DNA of 17,921 nt from Bacillota bacterium. Lineage in GTDB: Bacteria > Bacillota > Clostridia > Lachnospirales > Lachnospiraceae. The stretch is from contig JAGFXQ010000026.1 of NCBI GenBank assembly GCA_017861355.1, positions 1 to 17,921 of the forward strand, given 5' to 3'. Numbering within the stretch: the first letter of the stretch is position 1; each line of letters begins with the position of its first letter. The notes under the pieces were generated by a model. The model was not told the origin of the DNA and ran no database searches. It saw only the letters and a program-made list of their open reading frames with translations. Made by a program: the position numbers and the translations under genes. Positions 15,309-17,921 of this stretch are shown in pieces.

Positions 15309-16724
15309 ATGCAAGTACAGGTAGTTCCGTTAATTATTGTGATTGTCTACATGGTAGGTATGCTTCTCGTTGGTTTCCTAACAAATAAGTATGTAATCAA
15401 GGACAGTACGGATTATATGCTTGCCGGTCGTAGAATGGGTTTATTCATGGTTGCATCATCTCTTTCTGCGAATAATATCGGTGGTGGCAGTACCACTGGT
15501 GTTGCCGCAAAGGCATTCTCTGGGTGGGGGTTAAGTGCTGCTTGGTATGTATTGGCAGCTGCCGTAGCGATGATTCCGTTGGCATATTTTGCACCTAAGA
15601 TTCGTAGAACCCTAGCAGTAACAATACCTGAGGTGGTGAATCGCCGGTTTGGGCCTACGGCAGGTGTGTTCACCGCAGTGTTGAATGTAACATCGTTGTT
15701 CTGTTTGACCGCATCTCAGATTCTTGCCTCCGGAACCGTAGTAAGCGTACTGACAGGTCTGCCTTTAAATGTATGTATTCTGATTGCAGGCTTTGTCGTT
15801 ATTGCATATACAACTATGGGCGGAATGCTGGCCGATGCCATAACGGACGTTGTACAGTTTTTAATTATTTTCTTTGGTCTTTTAATTGCATTACCCTTCA
15901 TCATCAATGGAGCAGGCGGATGGCAGGTAATTTCAGATGCGCTTCCTGCTGCCGAATTCAATGTGACCAAGGTTGGAATCATAACGATTGTCGGATTGAT
16001 CTTTAACTATTTCTGTACCTTCTTATCCGGTCCCGAGATGGTTAGCCGTTTCTCTTCCGCGGATGATCCGAAGACAGCGCAGAAAGCTTCCTTGTTATCT
16101 GGTGTCATGATGGCTTTGTTAGCTTTTATCCCTACACTGATCGGTTTAATTGCACTGGCAGAGAATCCCGGATTGGACGGCGGCAAGGGTACTACAGCCT
16201 TAATGTATGCAACGACCAATTATGCGCCTGCCTGGATTACCGGAGCAGTGGCTGCCGCAATTGTTGCCGCAACCATGTCCAGCGCGGACTCTAATCTGCT
16301 CTGTGCCTCCACGATTCTGACGAAGGATATCTATCAGAAGTATTTCAATAAAAATGTAGAGGACAGGAAGTTGATTACTATTACCAGAGCGTGCAATGTT
16401 GTGATTTGTCTGATCAGTATGAGTATCGCTTTGTTTAATATCAGCCTTGTTACCTTGAACCTCTTTGCATTTGCGCTTCGTTCTGCAGGCCCCTTTGCCG
16501 CTTATGGCTTAGGTCTTGCTGTGAAGAATGCGACAAAGAATGCCGGACTGGTTTCCATCTTAGTCGGATCCATCGCTGTTGTTTACTGGCAGCTCATTGG
16601 TTCTCCGTTTGGAATCCTTGCCATTGTATTCGGCTGTTTCTGGGGTATCGCATCCTTCTTCTTGGTTACCTTTGTTGAGAGGAAGATGGGTAAACCGGCA
16701 GCGCCCAGTGCTTATTTAGATTAA
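15309..16724 (+). CDS. Sodium:solute symporter (SSS family) transporter
   Basis: A 471-residue integral membrane transporter with about 12-13 hydrophobic helices. The first begins at once (VPLIIVIVYMVGMLLVG). The SSS signature regions are present: DYMLAGRRMG followed by SSLSANNIGGGSTTG near the N-terminus, and ATMSSADSNLL (321-331), the helix that carries the sodium-site serines S324 and S325. The start is the ATG at 15309, eight bases after AAGGAGG; the in-frame ATG at 15303 is only two bases from that site. By position it most likely imports the substrate of the locus (a purine, urate or a ureide) with sodium, but SSS specificity cannot be read from sequence. E. coli-type purine loci use NCS2 permeases instead. 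Confidence 0.9.
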   Translation: MQVQVVPLIIVIVYMVGMLLVGFLTNKYVIKDSTDYMLAGRRMGLFMVASSLSANNIGGGSTTGVAAKAFSGWGLSAAWYVLAAAVAMIPLAYFAPKIRRTLAVTIPEVVNRRFGPTAGVFTAVLNVTSLFCLTASQILASGTVVSVLTGLPLNVCILIAGFVVIAYTTMGGMLADAITDVVQFLIIFFGLLIALPFIINGAGGWQVISDALPAAEFNVTKVGIITIVGLIFNYFCTFLSGPEMVSRFSSADDPKTAQKASLLSGVMMALLAFIPTLIGLIALAENPGLDGGKGTTALMYATTNYAPAWITGAVAAAIVAATMSSADSNLLCASTILTKDIYQKYFNKNVEDRKLITITRACNVVICLISMSIALFNISLVTLNLFAFALRSAGPFAAYGLGLAVKNATKNAGLVSILVGSIAVVYWQLIGSPFGILAIVFGCFWGIASFFLVTFVERKMGKPAAPSAYLD

Positions 16725-16790
16725 CTGATTACTAATATATTTCGATGATTTGATAAATTGAATGTAGAAATTGAACTGATAGAGTAACGT

Positions 16791-16852
16791 AGAATATGCC
16801 CTATCTATCGGAAACAGGAGAGAACCTGCTTCCAATAGATAGGGCATATTCT
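16791..16852 (+). terminator. Strong hairpin downstream of the symporter gene
   Basis: AGAATATGCCCTATCTAT (16791-16808) is exactly complementary to 16835-16852. Inside it GGAA/TTCC and CAGG/CCTG continue the pairing with two mismatches, giving arms of about 28 bases around a small loop. It lies about 65 bases after the symporter stop and is the probable transcript end, although only a poor T-run (ATGCTTTATAG) follows. Confidence 0.65.
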
Positions 16853-16865
16853 ATGCTTTATAGTT

Positions 16866-16977
16866 AAGGTGTCAAAAGCACCTCCGGTGCTTTCCTGATA
16901 CAATATATTGATTTGCAAGCTTGCTTGCAATAGCAATATATTGCATCAGGAAGAGTGCGCAGCACCTTTTGACACTT
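16866..16977. repeat. Large nested imperfect inverted repeat between convergent genes
   Basis: Two arms of about 55 bases are near-complementary. GTGTCAAAAG (16869-16878) pairs with 16966-16975, TTCCTGAT (16892-16899) with 16945-16952, and CAATATATTG (16901-16910) with 16934-16943. The centre is GCAAGCTTGCTTGC. Each arm also holds its own small hairpin at the matching position: GCACC-TCC-GGTGC (16878-16890) and GTGC-GCA-GCAC (16955-16965). It lies between two converging genes and may act as a bidirectional terminator or be a palindromic repeat element. Confidence 0.65.
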
Positions 16978-16989
16978 TATCCTTCTATC

Positions 16990-17787
16990 TTATTTTTTTG
17001 ACTCTTTCTCTTCACGGTAGGCTTGAATATTGGATTTGAGAATAAATCTCTTCAGAAAATTCCCCTTACCTCTTTGCTTGATATAAAAGTATCCAAAGGT
17101 TGAGAACACAGCAGCACCGATAAAATTAACCAATAAGTCCATCATCGTATCAATCAGACCCAGATCGATGTATGCTTTCCAAGACTCACCGTTCACCACG
17201 ACACTGTCTACAGCTACCTTAACCGGAGAATTCAGTCCGTCCTTATTCAAAAGAACAGATTGAAACGCTGTGAGATAGGTATCCTTTTGCATGTCAAAGC
17301 CAAGTAATTGGTCCATAGAGAACTCAAACAGCTCCCACATTACCCCGATCGTCATGGAGAAGCAGAAGGCCACCAGAGCGACGAACATAGGGGATAAGGA
17401 GATAGCAAATTTATCATTCTTATTCAGAATATCAATGAGGGACAGACCAATTGCCGCAGCCAGAAAGCCGTTCAAGGTATGCAATGTGGTATCCCAGTAA
17501 GGGAAGATCAGGTAATATGCATTGATTTCGCCTAGAATCTCTGCGGAGAAGATAAATAATAGAATAATAATCTCCAGTGTATCAGGGATATCGATATGAA
17601 TTCTTCTTTCGATGAAGCTTGGTATCATAAATAAGATCAACGTCAGGACACAGAGGAAGATATTCTCATAATCTCTGCTTCTAATCTGATCGATGATTAC
17701 GATAAGAACAGATAGACGCAGCAAGAGATAAACAATTGATATCCCCTTGATTTTCTTACGCTCTTTCGACAGGTGCATTTTGTTCAT
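16990..17787 (-). CDS. YjdF/DUF2238-like membrane protein
   Basis: A 265-residue membrane protein with about six predicted helices (near 15-33, 41-58, 70-85, 104-120, 131-150, 215-237) and basic tails at both ends (KERKK, REEKESKK). Conserved-looking polar residues lie within or beside helices: W98, D99 and H103 (YWDTTLHTLNG), WELFEFSMD (151-159) and DTMMDLLVNFIGA (213-225). This pattern resembles the YjdF/DUF2238 family, whose function is unknown to me. The start at 17787 follows GGGGGAT (17799-17793). It is convergent with the symporter and separated from it by strong inverted repeats, so I see no reason to link it to the purine locus. Confidence 0.75.
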   Translation of the reverse strand: MNKMHLSKERKKIKGISIVYLLLRLSVLIVIIDQIRSRDYENIFLCVLTLILFMIPSFIERRIHIDIPDTLEIIILLFIFSAEILGEINAYYLIFPYWDTTLHTLNGFLAAAIGLSLIDILNKNDKFAISLSPMFVALVAFCFSMTIGVMWELFEFSMDQLLGFDMQKDTYLTAFQSVLLNKDGLNSPVKVAVDSVVVNGESWKAYIDLGLIDTMMDLLVNFIGAAVFSTFGYFYIKQRGKGNFLKRFILKSNIQAYREEKESKK

Positions 17788-17892
17788 AATATATCCCCCA
17801 ATAGCTCATAATTCAATTTGTTTTAGGCTGTCACACTTCAATTCCTTTAATGTATCATGAATAGAGAACATATTCATGATCGTCAGCTCCGT

Positions 17893-17921
17893 TCGTATAC
17901 ACTCAAGCAAGCTTGGTGTAT
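17893..17921. repeat. Palindromic element at the right edge
   Basis: ATACAC (17897-17902) pairs with GTGTAT (17916-17921), and CAAGC with GCTTG inside, with one bulged base: a nearly perfect 25-base hairpin cut by the window end. Together with the preceding bases it shares TCGTATAC followed by CAAG and CTTG with the element at 1445-1496, which suggests a dispersed intergenic repeat. The rest of 17788-17892 shows nothing recognisable. Confidence 0.4.

Noticed and set aside
16791..16977. A CRISPR array or an insertion-sequence remnant
   Set aside because: There are no regularly spaced direct repeats and no transposase fragment. The repeats are inverted and form hairpins.

Overview
The window looks like the chromosome of a low-to-moderate G+C anaerobic Firmicute, most likely a Clostridia/Lachnospiraceae-type gut bacterium. 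The reasons are AGGAGG-type ribosome binding sites before almost every gene, very AT-rich intergenic DNA, and a set of genes (YgeY, YgeX, SsnA, YgfK, dihydropyrimidinase, MocA-like protein, FAD-less XdhD-like molybdenum hydroxylase) typical of anaerobic purine degraders. Nearly the whole window is one catabolic locus.

Layout: a minus-strand operon runs leftwards from an AT-rich divergent control region at about 2714-3162. It holds ygeX (2,3-diaminopropionate ammonia-lyase), ygeY (M20 metallohydrolase) and the first six codons of a further gene that leaves the window at its left edge. Rightwards from the same region run ssnA, ygfK, a dihydropyrimidinase-type hydrolase (hydA/hyuA-like) and ridA, ending near a GGGCTGTTGCAA hairpin (9351-9405). 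A second plus-strand group follows: a TetR-type regulator, an N-acyl-D-amino-acid-deacylase-like amidohydrolase, a MocA-like nucleotidyltransferase with no normal start codon, and an 867-residue fused [2Fe-2S]/molybdopterin hydroxylase. A sodium:solute symporter has its own near-consensus promoter with a perfect 12-bp palindrome over the -35 edge. Two long inverted repeats then separate it from a convergent, probably unrelated YjdF/DUF2238-like membrane protein gene. No tRNA, rRNA, CRISPR array or transposase gene was seen.

How the genes could work together (family knowledge plus inference): the molybdenum hydroxylase interconverts oxidised purines. YgfK combines a dihydroorotate-dehydrogenase-like barrel, a GltD-like FAD/NAD(P)H module and 4Fe-4S clusters, so it resembles a rearranged dihydropyrimidine dehydrogenase and could reduce the purine ring. 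SsnA and HydA, both cyclic amidohydrolases, would open the reduced rings. YgeY (probably with a YgeW-type carbamoyltransferase beyond the left edge) would strip ureido groups to give 2,3-diaminopropionate, which YgeX converts to pyruvate and ammonia. RidA would clear the 2-aminoacrylate that YgeX releases. This agrees with 2023 reports, as I recall them, that homologous gut-bacterial clusters degrade uric acid anaerobically. The step-by-step assignment here is inference.

The least explained parts are the deacylase-like enzyme in the middle of the operon, the out-of-frame start of the MocA-like gene, the use of an SSS transporter where E. coli-type loci carry NCS2 purine permeases, and the structured repeats around 16.8-17.0 kb.
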